A stretch of DNA of 64,000 nt from Clostridium rectalis. GTDB taxonomy: Bacteria; Bacillota; Clostridia; Clostridiales; Clostridiaceae. Numbering within the stretch: position 1 is the first letter of the stretch; every line of letters begins with the position of its first letter. The notes under the pieces were generated by a model. The model was not told where the DNA came from and did not search any database. It saw only the letters and a list, made by a program, of their open reading frames with translations. The stretch covers positions 1-64,000 of the forward strand of contig NZ_UYZZ01000003.1 in assembly GCF_900626095.1 (NCBI RefSeq), written 5' to 3'. Below, one piece after another: positions 27,440 to 35,462 of the stretch. A program made the translations under genes and the position numbers.

Positions 27440-28204
27440 TTATAAATCTAGTTTTTCTCTTATTAAATAGGAAGTTAAAAGGAAAAATACTATTGCTACA
27501 ACCACATCTAAAATTATTGAAACAATATATAAATCACCAGTTAAAGATTGAACCTTAAACGAATTTATTGTTATATTTGAATTAAATTTCATTACATTTA
27601 TAGGTATGGAATAAGGAATTAATCTCTCCAACATTTCAGATAAACTAGATATTCCTAAACATATTCCTATAAATACTATCCATGAACCTAATTTACTAAG
27701 CTTCTTTTTCCTCTTAAGTGCCACTTTACTTAATGTTATAGAAAAATAAATAACGCATAAAAACCCTACATATCCTACTATGCTATTAAATATTTTTATT
27801 GTGATAAAAATTGGATTTACACTACGTATAGCTCCAATTAAATTTATGGAAATTTTACTTGTTAACATAAAGTAAATAAAAATAAAATTTAAAATTAATA
27901 TACTTAAAAATTGTATAAAAGCTGTAACTAATTTTGATACAAGCAAACTATTACTAGAAACAGGAAGCGTATATAATAAATATCCTGTGTCATCATTCAA
28001 TTCTTTACTAAATACTTTTATATTCCAAGAAAAAATTATTACTAAAGATATACCAACGATAGCACAGGATAATAAAATAATTGTTTCCTCTTTCCAAACA
28101 CCTTTTTTAAATATTAATAGTACATTAGCAGCAATAATAGTTAATATCAATCCTAAAAATTCTTTAAAAGAGCCTTTCATTTCGTATTTAATTAGTTTTG
28201 CCAT
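27440..28204 (-). CDS. ABC transporter permease (ABC-2 type)
   Basis: A 254-residue protein with six membrane segments, the usual plan for ABC-2 permeases. The first cytoplasmic part MAKLIKYEMKGSF and the loop TGYLLYTLPVSSNSLLVSKL are typical of YtrC/YtrD- or NatB-like exporters. Its ATG overlaps the stop of the ATPase gene (TAATG), so the subunits are made together. The substrate is unknown; homologous operons respond to cell-wall antibiotics. Confidence 0.85.
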   Translation of the reverse strand: MAKLIKYEMKGSFKEFLGLILTIIAANVLLIFKKGVWKEETIILLSCAIVGISLVIIFSWNIKVFSKELNDDTGYLLYTLPVSSNSLLVSKLVTAFIQFLSILILNFIFIYFMLTSKISINLIGAIRSVNPIFITIKIFNSIVGYVGFLCVIYFSITLSKVALKRKKKLSKLGSWIVFIGICLGISSLSEMLERLIPYSIPINVMKFNSNITINSFKVQSLTGDLYIVSIILDVVVAIVFFLLTSYLIREKLDL

Positions 28205-28899
28205 TATTCGAAAACCTCCCTATATATTTCATCTATTGATTTTCTCTCTTTATTTCTCAATTCTTCTGCATTACCGCTTAATATAATACTTCCATCTGAA
28301 ATAAATAATACCTCATCAAATAATCTTTCTATATCGCTTACAAGATGAGTTGTAATTAAAATAGAACTATTTTCACTATAGTTTTCAACTATAGCATCTA
28401 ATATTTTTTCTCTTGTAGTTGGATCCACTCCCCCTAACGGTTCATCTAAAATATAAAGTTCTGCATTTCTTGAAAGCACTAATGTTAAATTTAATTTCTC
28501 CATCATACCTTTAGATAAACTTGTTACTTTACTTTCCTCATCTAATTTCATAAATTTTAATAAATTTCTTGCCTTTTTCTCATCAAAGTCATTATAAAAA
28601 TCTTTATAAAATTCTATCGCATCTTTTATTTTCATCCATTTATATAAAAAATTTTTATCCGGTAAATAAGAAACTATAGATTTTGTATCTACACCTGGTG
28701 TTTTTCCATCTATTAATATTTCTCCTGAAGATTCTTTTAATACACCTGAAATAATCTTTAATAAAGTTGTTTTTCCACTACCATTAGGACCTAATATTCC
28801 TACTATTTTTCCTTTTATAATTTCTAAACTAACTGAATTTAACGCCTTTTTATTCAAATAACTTTTTGTTAAATTGGTAATTTTTAATATACTATCCAT
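28204..28899 (-). CDS. ABC transporter ATP-binding protein
   Basis: A 231-residue ATPase: Walker A GPNGSGKTTLLK, signature SLSKGMMEKLNLTL, Walker B ELYILDEPLGGVD, switch TTHLVSDIER. It belongs to the exporter type paired with YtrA-like GntR repressors. It overlaps by one base both the upstream regulator (TAATG) and the downstream permease. Confidence 0.93.
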   Translation of the reverse strand: MDSILKITNLTKSYLNKKALNSVSLEIIKGKIVGILGPNGSGKTTLLKIISGVLKESSGEILIDGKTPGVDTKSIVSYLPDKNFLYKWMKIKDAIEFYKDFYNDFDEKKARNLLKFMKLDEESKVTSLSKGMMEKLNLTLVLSRNAELYILDEPLGGVDPTTREKILDAIVENYSENSSILITTHLVSDIERLFDEVLFISDGSIILSGNAEELRNKERKSIDEIYREVFE

Positions 28900-29270
28900 T
28901 AATTATTTTCCTCCTTTAACTTCTTAGAAATAACCTTTATTATATCTTCATTGGAAAACCCTATTTTCTTCATACCTTCTATAAAAGAATTTACAATATT
29001 TGATGCTAAATTGTTTTTCAATTCATCTACCATATTCTCATCCTCCTTCACAAAAGTTCCAGTCCCCCTTTGAGTATAAGTTATCCCCTGTCTTTCTAAT
29101 TCTTGATAAGCCCTTTGTAAGGTATTAGGGTTAACTCTAAATTTTGTGGCCATTTCTCTAACAGAAGGTAATTTATCTCCTCTATTTAATTTTCCTGATA
29201 CAATACCTTGTTTTATATAGTCCATTATTTGAATATAAATAGGAGTTTTATCATCAAAGCGTATTCCCAT
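28899..29270 (-). CDS. GntR-family regulator, YtrA type
   Basis: A 123-residue repressor. The winged helix is at the N-terminus (DKTPIYIQIMDYIKQGI, KLPSVREMATKFRVNPNTLQ, RAYQELERQGITYTQRGTGT), followed by a short helical tail that is the hallmark of the YtrA group. It heads the ABC exporter operon. An inverted repeat overlapping the promoter is the likely operator. The ATG follows GGGAGG. Confidence 0.9.
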   Translation of the reverse strand: MGIRFDDKTPIYIQIMDYIKQGIVSGKLNRGDKLPSVREMATKFRVNPNTLQRAYQELERQGITYTQRGTGTFVKEDENMVDELKNNLASNIVNSFIEGMKKIGFSNEDIIKVISKKLKEENN

Positions 29271-29297
29271 ATGTACTATTTCCTCCCTTCCATCGTT

Positions 29298-29342
29298 CTA
29301 GTGTACTATCATTATAATACACTAGGTCATTGTTATCGTCAA
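29298..29342 (-). promoter_or_regulatory. Promoter and operator of the YtrA-type ABC operon
   Basis: On the minus strand TTGACG (29337-29342) and TATTAT (29314-29319) are 17 bases apart. The inverted repeat CTAGTGTA (29298-29305) and TACACTAG (29318-29325) flanks the -10, placed for repression by the first gene product. Confidence 0.6.
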
Positions 29343-29410
29343 TAGTTTTTCACATTATATATATATATTTCATAATATAAATATGAAATAACAATAAATA
29401 GGAGTTTAAA

Positions 29411-30049
29411 ATGAATATAAAACCAACAATATATAACTTTACCACTGTAAAGGGAATAAGTTTAAATCAGCTTCAGCAGCATTACAAATTATATGAAGGT
29501 TACATTAATAAATTAAATGAAATATGGAGTGTACCAAATAATGCACAGGATTTAGGAGAAGGAAATCAAACTTATAGTCCTATGAGGTCTTTAAAACTAG
29601 GTGAAACTTTTGCTCTAGACGGTGTAAAACTTCATCAGCTATATTTTGAAAATATTACAAATGGTAATAATACTCCTAATGGAGATATACTACAATTAAT
29701 AAAAAGAGATTTTATTAATCTAGAAAATTTTAAAGAATACTTTAAAAATGTAGGTCTTGCTGTAAGAGGATGGGCTATTTTAGTTATAGACCCTTTGGAT
29801 GGTAAATTGCATGTTATTGGTTCAGATGCCCATGATGTTGGAGCCATATGGCTTTCATTCCCACTGCTTATAATGGATGTTTATGAACATGCTTATATGA
29901 TAGATTTCGGAATAGACAGAAAAAAATATATAGATACTTTTTTTAAAAACATAAATTGGGAAGTAGTAAATAAAAGGTTTAAAACTTATTGTTCCATGAC
30001 TATGCAAAGATGCACTTATAATACTTATCACCCTTCAATTTTTTATTAA
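29411..30049 (+). CDS. Fe/Mn superoxide dismutase family protein
   Basis: A 212-residue enzyme that would dismutate superoxide. The metal ligands are all present: H24 (LQQHYKLYEG), H75 (LHQLYFEN), D156 and H160 (DVYEHAYMIDF). The usual DxWEHAY is DVYEHAY here, with tyrosine for tryptophan near the metal. N- and C-terminal extensions are short. No signal peptide is present. The ATG follows AGGAG. In a strict anaerobe it may protect spores or sporulating cells; that is inference. A terminator follows. Confidence 0.85.
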   Translation: MNIKPTIYNFTTVKGISLNQLQQHYKLYEGYINKLNEIWSVPNNAQDLGEGNQTYSPMRSLKLGETFALDGVKLHQLYFENITNGNNTPNGDILQLIKRDFINLENFKEYFKNVGLAVRGWAILVIDPLDGKLHVIGSDAHDVGAIWLSFPLLIMDVYEHAYMIDFGIDRKKYIDTFFKNINWEVVNKRFKTYCSMTMQRCTYNTYHPSIFY

Positions 30050-30059
30050 ATTTAATAAA

Positions 30060-30096
30060 AAGTTGCTAACAATATTTGTTGGCAACTTAATTTTTT
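30060..30096 (+). terminator. Terminator after superoxide dismutase
   Basis: AAGTTGC (30060-30066) pairs with GCAACTT (30082-30088), extended by AACA/TGTT, then AATTTTTT. Confidence 0.8.
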
Positions 30097-30201
30097 ACGT
30101 TTTACTTTATATAAATCCTACTTCATCTTAATGACTTTCTTAAATGCATAGTATATGGTATATTCTTATTATTCTATGGATATAAAGGAGGTAATATAAA
30201 A

Positions 30202-30756
30202 TTGATTGTATGTTTAGGAGATAGTTTAACTTATGGGTATGGTGTTCCCCATTATGATTGTTGGGTTAGTATAAGTAAAAACTTTTCTAATACAAAAATT
30301 ATAAATAAAGGTTTAAACGGTGATACCACCTCTGGTATGCTTTTTAGAATATATGAAACTGCTATTTTATTAAACCCTTCTCATATTTTTGTTATGGGTG
30401 GTACCAATGATTTTCTATTAAACCGCCCAGTGGATAAAGTTTTTAGTAATATGAAATGTATTATTAAAGACATTTTTAAACATAAAATTATACCTATAGT
30501 AGGGATACAAATTCCAGTTCATAAAGATATGGCTGAAAAATATTGGGAAGCTTCTATAGATTATGATGAAGTTAATAACAAAATACAAATATATAGGGAC
30601 TTACTTTTAAACTACTGTACAATTAACAACATTAAATTTTTCGATTTCTTTAAACTCTATAAAAATAGCCGTATTTTAAATGATTTACTATATACTGACG
30701 GTATACACCCTAGTAAGGAGGGTCATAAAATAATGTCTAAAATAGTTAATTTCTAG
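30202..30756 (+). CDS. SGNH/GDSL-family hydrolase
   Basis: A 184-residue esterase/lipase-like enzyme. All blocks are present: GDSLTYG with the nucleophilic serine, the glycine in NGDTTSGM, GGTND, and the DGIHPS catalytic Asp-His pair. It resembles TesA/arylesterase-like cytoplasmic members. The start is TTG 30202, nine bases after AAGGAGG. It is a single-gene unit. The substrate is unknown; lysophospholipids or acyl esters are typical for the family. Confidence 0.87.
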   Translation: MIVCLGDSLTYGYGVPHYDCWVSISKNFSNTKIINKGLNGDTTSGMLFRIYETAILLNPSHIFVMGGTNDFLLNRPVDKVFSNMKCIIKDIFKHKIIPIVGIQIPVHKDMAEKYWEASIDYDEVNNKIQIYRDLLLNYCTINNIKFFDFFKLYKNSRILNDLLYTDGIHPSKEGHKIMSKIVNF

Positions 30757-31245
30757 CCTATAACCAATATTTTTTTACTTCTCATTTAACAAATTTATAT
30801 CACAACATTAATACCTTATAATTATCCTTATATTAGTGGTTAATATCCTATACTATTTATATTAAATAGATATTTGGTATTTTACTATATAAGTTAAATA
30901 TTATATTTTTTTAAGAATTTTTACTAAAACATAAAGATTTAAATCTTTATCTAACAAATAAAAATAACCCATTATTATTAATAATATATTAGGTATTCAA
31001 CCCCACTATTATACATATATCAATTTTAAGTACCATAGTTCTACATATTAATTTATAGTGTAAGAACATAATTAGCTCTAAAACATCAAAAAATTTTTGA
31101 TAAATTTTTAACAAAACTATTTAATTTTATTTTAAATCATGTTAAAATGTTCTCGTCGGTATTCTTATGAAACTGAACATTTTAAGTTTAATAAGAAAAG
31201 TCTGAATTATATCCTTTTATAGGAATAAGAACGGAGGGTACTTTT
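30757..31245. other. Gene-free 490-base stretch upstream of the ECF S-component
   Basis: AT-rich, no supported frame. The last 90 bases form a plausible structured leader (see 31162-31197). I see no TPP, FMN, THF, cobalamin or preQ1 riboswitch core and no T-box sequence. Confidence 0.45.
31162..31197 (+). promoter_or_regulatory. Leader hairpin upstream of the ECF S-component gene
   Basis: TTCTTAT (31162-31168) pairs with ATAAGAA (31191-31197), and AAACT (31170-31174) with AGTTT (31185-31189), with a single unpaired base on each side. It lies about 50 bases before the start. A regulatory RNA is possible but unassigned. Confidence 0.4.
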
Positions 31246-31833
31246 ATGGAAAGAAAATTAAAACCAATTTCCCAACTTAATACTAGACAAATGGCAGTAG
31301 TTGGTATGTTGTCTGCTATATCTATCCTTCTAGGAATAACTAGACTAGGTTTTATACCAATTCCACCTGTTAATGCTACTATAATGCATGTGCCAGTAAT
31401 AATAGGGGCTATCCTTGAAGGGCCTGTAGTAGGTGGTCTAATCGGTCTTATATTTGGCATATTTAGTGTTATAAACGCTATTATGAATCCAACTCCACTT
31501 TCATTTGTTTTTATGAATCCTTTGGTATCAATAATACCTAGAATTATTATAGGTATTATCTCATATTATTCTTATACTTTAATATCATCAAAATTTAAAG
31601 TTTTAAGAATAGGTATAGGAGCAGCTATTGGTTCATTATTTAACACTATTGGTGTATTAGGTTCAATGTATTTAATATATATTGAAAGGTATGCTAAGAC
31701 ATTTAATATTAGCTTACCTGCAGCAAAAAAAGCTATTATTGGATTAGGCATAGCTAATGGCATTCCTGAAGCTATACTATCTATTTTAATAACCATTCCT
31801 GTAATAATGGCCATAAAAAAAATAAAAAGATAA
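31246..31833 (+). CDS. ECF transporter S-component, possibly pantothenate (PanT-like)
   Basis: A 195-residue membrane protein with five or six membrane segments. It has the signature region LGFIPIPPVNATIMHVPVII and GAILEGPVVGGLIGLIFGIFS typical of PF12822 S-components, which capture a vitamin and hand it to the shared EcfAAT energy module. The N-terminal LNTRQMAVVGMLSAISI contains the alanine/glycine-type contact helix. PanT assignment is only by resemblance. It is followed after 59 bases and a palindrome by a P1-family peptidase, so the substrate may be peptide-like or released by it. The ATG follows GGAGGG. Confidence 0.78.
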   Translation: MERKLKPISQLNTRQMAVVGMLSAISILLGITRLGFIPIPPVNATIMHVPVIIGAILEGPVVGGLIGLIFGIFSVINAIMNPTPLSFVFMNPLVSIIPRIIIGIISYYSYTLISSKFKVLRIGIGAAIGSLFNTIGVLGSMYLIYIERYAKTFNISLPAAKKAIIGLGIANGIPEAILSILITIPVIMAIKKIKR

Positions 31834-31840
31834 AACATAT

Positions 31841-31864
31841 GTCTCCTGACAATTGTCAGGAGAC
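31841..31864 (+). terminator. Perfect 24-base palindrome between the S-component and peptidase genes
   Basis: GTCTCCTGACAA and its exact inverse with no spacer, followed by TTTAAA. It could act as a partial terminator that lowers expression of the second gene, as an mRNA-stabilising hairpin or as a protein site. Confidence 0.5.
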
Positions 31865-31892
31865 TTTAAAATAATTTTAAAAGGTGATTTTT

Positions 31893-32855
31893 ATGGAAGA
31901 AATAAATTTTATGGAGATAGATGGGATAAAAGTAGGTCATGCCCAAAGTATAGAAGGTGCCACTGGTTGCACTGTAGTAATTTGCAAAGAAGGAGCTACT
32001 GCTGGAGTAGATGTCCGTGGAGGTGCTCCAGGAACTAGAGAAACAGACCTTCTTAACCCAATAAACCTGGTACAAAAAATCCATGCTGTAACTTTATCCG
32101 GCGGTAGTGCCTTCGGATTGGATGCATCTAGTGGAGTTATGGAATATTTAGAAGAACATAATATAGGTTTTGATGTATCCGTTACTAAAGTTCCTATAGT
32201 ATGTTCTGCTGTATTGTTTGACCTACTTATAGGTGACTATAAAATTAGACCTGATAAAGATATGGGATATAAAGCATGTATTAATTCAGAAAATAATATT
32301 AAGGACTTTCAAGGTAATGTAGGGGCCGGCATGGGGGCTACCATAGGTAAAATTTTAGGTCCTAATCATTCTATGAAAGGTGGTCTAGGCTCTTACTGTA
32401 TTAAAATTGGTGATTTGAAAATTGGAGCATTAATTTCAGTAAACTGTTTAGGTGATGTTATTGATCCTACTACAGGAAAAATAATTGCTGGTGCAATAAA
32501 TAAAAATAAAACTTTTATAAATACAGAACAATTTATGATTTCAAAATATAAGGAAAAGAAAAACCTATTTTCAGGAAATACCACTATAGGTGTAGTTACC
32601 ACTAATGCAATAGCTACAAAATCTGAAGCTACTAAAATAGCATCCATGGCACATAATGGTTATGGTAGAACTATACGACCAGCTCATTCTATGTTTGATG
32701 GAGACACAATATTTACTATGTGCACAGGTAAAATAGAAGCAGATGTAAATGTATTAGGATCTTTGGCAGCTTATGTGGTAGAAAAAGCAATTATTAAAGC
32801 AATAAAGAATGCTTCCTCTCTACATGGATATATTTGCATGGAAGATATTAAATAA
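31893..32855 (+). CDS. P1 (DmpA/S58) family aminopeptidase
   Basis: A 320-residue protein of the DmpA/BapA family, autoproteolytic Ntn-like enzymes that remove N-terminal residues, including D-amino acids and beta-amino acids. The start of the family motif GIKVGHAQSIEGATGCTVV is at the N-terminus, then GVDVRGGAPGTRETDLL, VTLSGGSAFGLDASSGV, and the cleavage/nucleophile region FSGNTTIGVVTTNA with Thr where many have Ser. The C-terminus has GYGRTIRPAHSMFDGDTIF. The start is ATG 31893; GTG 31884 lies in its ribosome site AAGGTG. Association with an ECF S-component suggests processing of an imported compound. Confidence 0.87.
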   Translation: MEEINFMEIDGIKVGHAQSIEGATGCTVVICKEGATAGVDVRGGAPGTRETDLLNPINLVQKIHAVTLSGGSAFGLDASSGVMEYLEEHNIGFDVSVTKVPIVCSAVLFDLLIGDYKIRPDKDMGYKACINSENNIKDFQGNVGAGMGATIGKILGPNHSMKGGLGSYCIKIGDLKIGALISVNCLGDVIDPTTGKIIAGAINKNKTFINTEQFMISKYKEKKNLFSGNTTIGVVTTNAIATKSEATKIASMAHNGYGRTIRPAHSMFDGDTIFTMCTGKIEADVNVLGSLAAYVVEKAIIKAIKNASSLHGYICMEDIK

Positions 32856-32865
32856 ATTTTATTAC

Positions 32866-32913
32866 AAAAAGCAATTGATAATGAATTATAAAACCCATTA
32901 TCAATTGCTTTTT
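32866..32913. terminator. Bidirectional terminator between the P1 peptidase and bL25 genes
   Basis: AAAAAGCAATTGATAATG (32866-32883) pairs perfectly with CATTATCAATTGCTTTTT (32896-32913), flanked by A and T tracts for both strands. Confidence 0.9.
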
Positions 32914-32918
32914 ACATA

Positions 32919-33452
32919 CTATGCATTAGTAATCACAGCTAAAATAGCATCCTCTTCCTTTGATATCTTAATAGAATCATCTATTTTAAGATCTTTAACT
33001 TTTATTTCTTGTCCAAATTCCATTTTACTAACATCTATTTCTATATTATCTGGAATCTGAGCCACAATACCATCAACCTCGATTTCATTTGAATAAACCT
33101 GAACATATAGGTCTTTGTTTTGTAATGCTTCTTTTCCTGAAAATGATATAGGAATTGACCACTTAACTTCTTCATCTTTATTTATGGACTGTATATCTAT
33201 ATGAATTATATTACCTGTTGATATCTCTCTTTCAACCTGTTTTATTATTCCTCTCATTTTCTTACCATTTAAATCTAAATTTATTTTTGCTTTTTCTCCT
33301 TTAGATTTTAATGTATTCATAAGATTAGTTTTTTGGAAACTAACTAGTAAATTTTCTGTATTTTTACCATATACTATACCTGGAATTAACCCCTTTTTTC
33401 TTGAAATTTTCGCCTTTTCCTTTCTTTCTGATGCCATAAGAACTGTTTCCAT
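32919..33452 (-). CDS. rplY: Ribosomal protein bL25 (general stress protein Ctc type)
   Basis: A 177-residue protein that binds 5S rRNA in the 50S subunit. The N-terminal part (ASERKEKAKISRKKGLIPGIVYG) is the 5S-binding L25 domain; the rest is the Ctc C-terminal beta domain (VDGIVAQIPDNIEIDVSKM). Length fits the short Ctc type. In Bacillus ctc is a stress gene; here no sigma-B promoter is evident. The ATG follows AAGGAGGG. Divergent from an aldehyde dehydrogenase gene. Confidence 0.9.
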   Translation of the reverse strand: METVLMASERKEKAKISRKKGLIPGIVYGKNTENLLVSFQKTNLMNTLKSKGEKAKINLDLNGKKMRGIIKQVEREISTGNIIHIDIQSINKDEEVKWSIPISFSGKEALQNKDLYVQVYSNEIEVDGIVAQIPDNIEIDVSKMEFGQEIKVKDLKIDDSIKISKEEDAILAVITNA

Positions 33453-33633
33453 GTATATACCCTCCTTAGTATTTTATAAAATTTTGTGCTATATATATTT
33501 AAAATTATAACATAGTTTTGGAAAGATTATTCATTTTTATAATAAAGTTTACAATTGTTTCACATAAAGCCTGTTCTTTTGTAAGTTCTTTTATGATATG
33601 ATGTAAAATACAATAGATTTTGAGGTGAATTTT

Positions 33634-35007
33634 ATGAGTAAAGAAAATATTGATAATATAATCAAAAATCAACATATTTTTTTCAATTCAGGTGCAACAT
33701 TAGATATATCCTTTAGAATAAAGCAATTAAGAAAATTAAAACAATTAATATTATCAAATGAAAATATTATATTTAATGCTCTTTCAAAAGATCTGCATAA
33801 ATCCAAATTTGAAAGCTATATAAGCGAAATTGGCTTTGTAATAAATGAAATAAATCATACTATAAGCCATTTAAAAAAATGGTGTAGAGTTGAAAAGGTT
33901 AAAACTCCATGGATTCATTTTCCAGGTAAAAGTTACATACTTAAGGAACCTTATGGTAATATTTTAATTATAGGCCCCTGGAATTATCCTTTCCATTTAA
34001 TTTTCGCTCCTATAATAGGTGCTATGTCCGCTGGAAATTGTATAATAATAAAACCATCTGAAATATCTAATAATGTTTCAAAAGTCATTACTAATATCAT
34101 AAACAAAAACTTTTCTTCATCTTTTATTTACTCATATGAAGGTGGCATAGAAGAAACTAATTTATTATTATCTTATAAATGGGATTATATATTTTTTACT
34201 GGCAGTAATACTGTGGGTAAATTAATTATGAAAAAAGCTTCCGAAAATTTAACCCCAGTAACACTAGAACTTGGTGGAAAAAGCCCTTGCATAATAGATG
34301 AGAATATAAATATTAAAACAGCAGCTAGAAGATTAATTTGGGGTAAATTTTTTAATTCAGGCCAAACCTGTGTAGCACCAGATTACGCCTTTATACATAA
34401 AAATATTTTAAAAGAATTTATTGAAGAATTAAAAATAACTATAAAAGAATTCTATGGTACCCATATTATTTCAAGTACCTATTATGGAAGGATAATAAAT
34501 AAAAAACATTATATAAGACTTATAAATTATATGAATTATGGTAAAGTTATATTTGGAGGAAAATATAATGAAACTTCTCTTTATATATCTCCTACATTAA
34601 TAATAAATACACCTTTAGATTCATGTATTATGAATGAAGAAATTTTCGGACCTATACTTCCATTATTTAAATATGACAATTTGTCTTCAGTAGTTCAATT
34701 TATAAATAACAAACCAAAGCCTTTATCTTTATACTTTTTTTCTAAAGATAATAAAAAAATAAATTTTGTTTTAAAAAATACATCTTCTGGTAGTGTTTGC
34801 ATTAATGAAACTTTATCACAAATATCATCACCCTATCTTCCTTTTGGAGGAGTTGGTAATAGTGGCATGGGAAAATATCATGGGAAATATAGTTACGATA
34901 GCTTTTCTCATAAAAAATCAGTTATGGAAAAAAACTACTTTTTAGATTTAAAATTAAAATATCCTCCATATAAAACTCCAATAAGTTTTATTAAAAAAAT
35001 ACTATGA
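33634..35007 (+). CDS. Aldehyde dehydrogenase, class 3 / fatty aldehyde type
   Basis: A 457-residue NAD(P)-dependent enzyme that oxidises aldehydes to acids. It has the ALDH-3 features: NILIIGPWNYPFHLIFAP (cofactor site), FFTGSNTVGKLIMKKASE, LELGGKSPCIID with the catalytic glutamate, FFNSGQTCVAPDY with the nucleophilic cysteine, MNEEIFGPILPLF, and LPFGGVGNSGMGKYHG. The C-terminal KYPPYKTPISF is also typical. The start is ATG 33634; GTG 33625 lies inside its ribosome site GAGGTG. Long-chain aldehydes are the likely substrate by class. Confidence 0.92.
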   Translation: MSKENIDNIIKNQHIFFNSGATLDISFRIKQLRKLKQLILSNENIIFNALSKDLHKSKFESYISEIGFVINEINHTISHLKKWCRVEKVKTPWIHFPGKSYILKEPYGNILIIGPWNYPFHLIFAPIIGAMSAGNCIIIKPSEISNNVSKVITNIINKNFSSSFIYSYEGGIEETNLLLSYKWDYIFFTGSNTVGKLIMKKASENLTPVTLELGGKSPCIIDENINIKTAARRLIWGKFFNSGQTCVAPDYAFIHKNILKEFIEELKITIKEFYGTHIISSTYYGRIINKKHYIRLINYMNYGKVIFGGKYNETSLYISPTLIINTPLDSCIMNEEIFGPILPLFKYDNLSSVVQFINNKPKPLSLYFFSKDNKKINFVLKNTSSGSVCINETLSQISSPYLPFGGVGNSGMGKYHGKYSYDSFSHKKSVMEKNYFLDLKLKYPPYKTPISFIKKIL

Positions 35008-35161
35008 TATCAAAATTAATAGTTTTTTAATACATTATCATTGTAAAAGCTAGGAATTAATAGTAAAATGATTATAATAGTTTTAGATTTAAAACTTTTT
35101 TCTTTATATGTACAATATATAATATGAATACATTAGCTACTAACTAAAAGGAGGTTTAACT

Positions 35162-35437
35162 ATGAAAAAAAGAAATAATTTCATGCTACGTACTGCAATG
35201 TTTGCAGCCGCAGTAGGTTTAGGAACCTATATATACAAGAAATTTTCACATAAAAACTACAATAATGAGGAATCTGAAGAAAACTGTGGAATCATTGAAA
35301 TAGAGGAACTGGACTTTAATAACACAACATCTAATGAGAACACATGTTGTAGTAATAATGATGAAACTGATGATACAGATTTTCAAATTAATTTAGATGA
35401 AACAGCTATGGAAGAAAATAATAATGATAATAAATAA
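35162..35437 (+). CDS. Small acidic protein with N-terminal membrane segment
   Basis: A 91-residue protein. MKKRNNFMLRTAMFAAAVGL and TYIYKK form a short basic hydrophobic anchor, and the rest is very acidic with asparagine-rich patches (NNDETDDTD). It has a strong AGGAGG and a terminator right after the stop. I do not recognise it. A YtxH-like small membrane protein is a possibility. Confidence 0.7.
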   Translation: MKKRNNFMLRTAMFAAAVGLGTYIYKKFSHKNYNNEESEENCGIIEIEELDFNNTTSNENTCCSNNDETDDTDFQINLDETAMEENNNDNK

Positions 35438-35462
35438 AAAGGTGCCAATAAAGCACCTTTTT
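35436..35462. terminator. Bidirectional terminator between the small protein and Na/Pi transporter genes
   Basis: AAAAAGGTGC (35436-35445) pairs with GCACCTTTTT (35453-35462). Both stop codons lie in or next to it. Confidence 0.85.

Noticed and set aside
31188-32084. Minus-strand frames over the S-component and peptidase genes
   Set aside because: Shadows of well-supported genes on the plus strand; no initiation signals.
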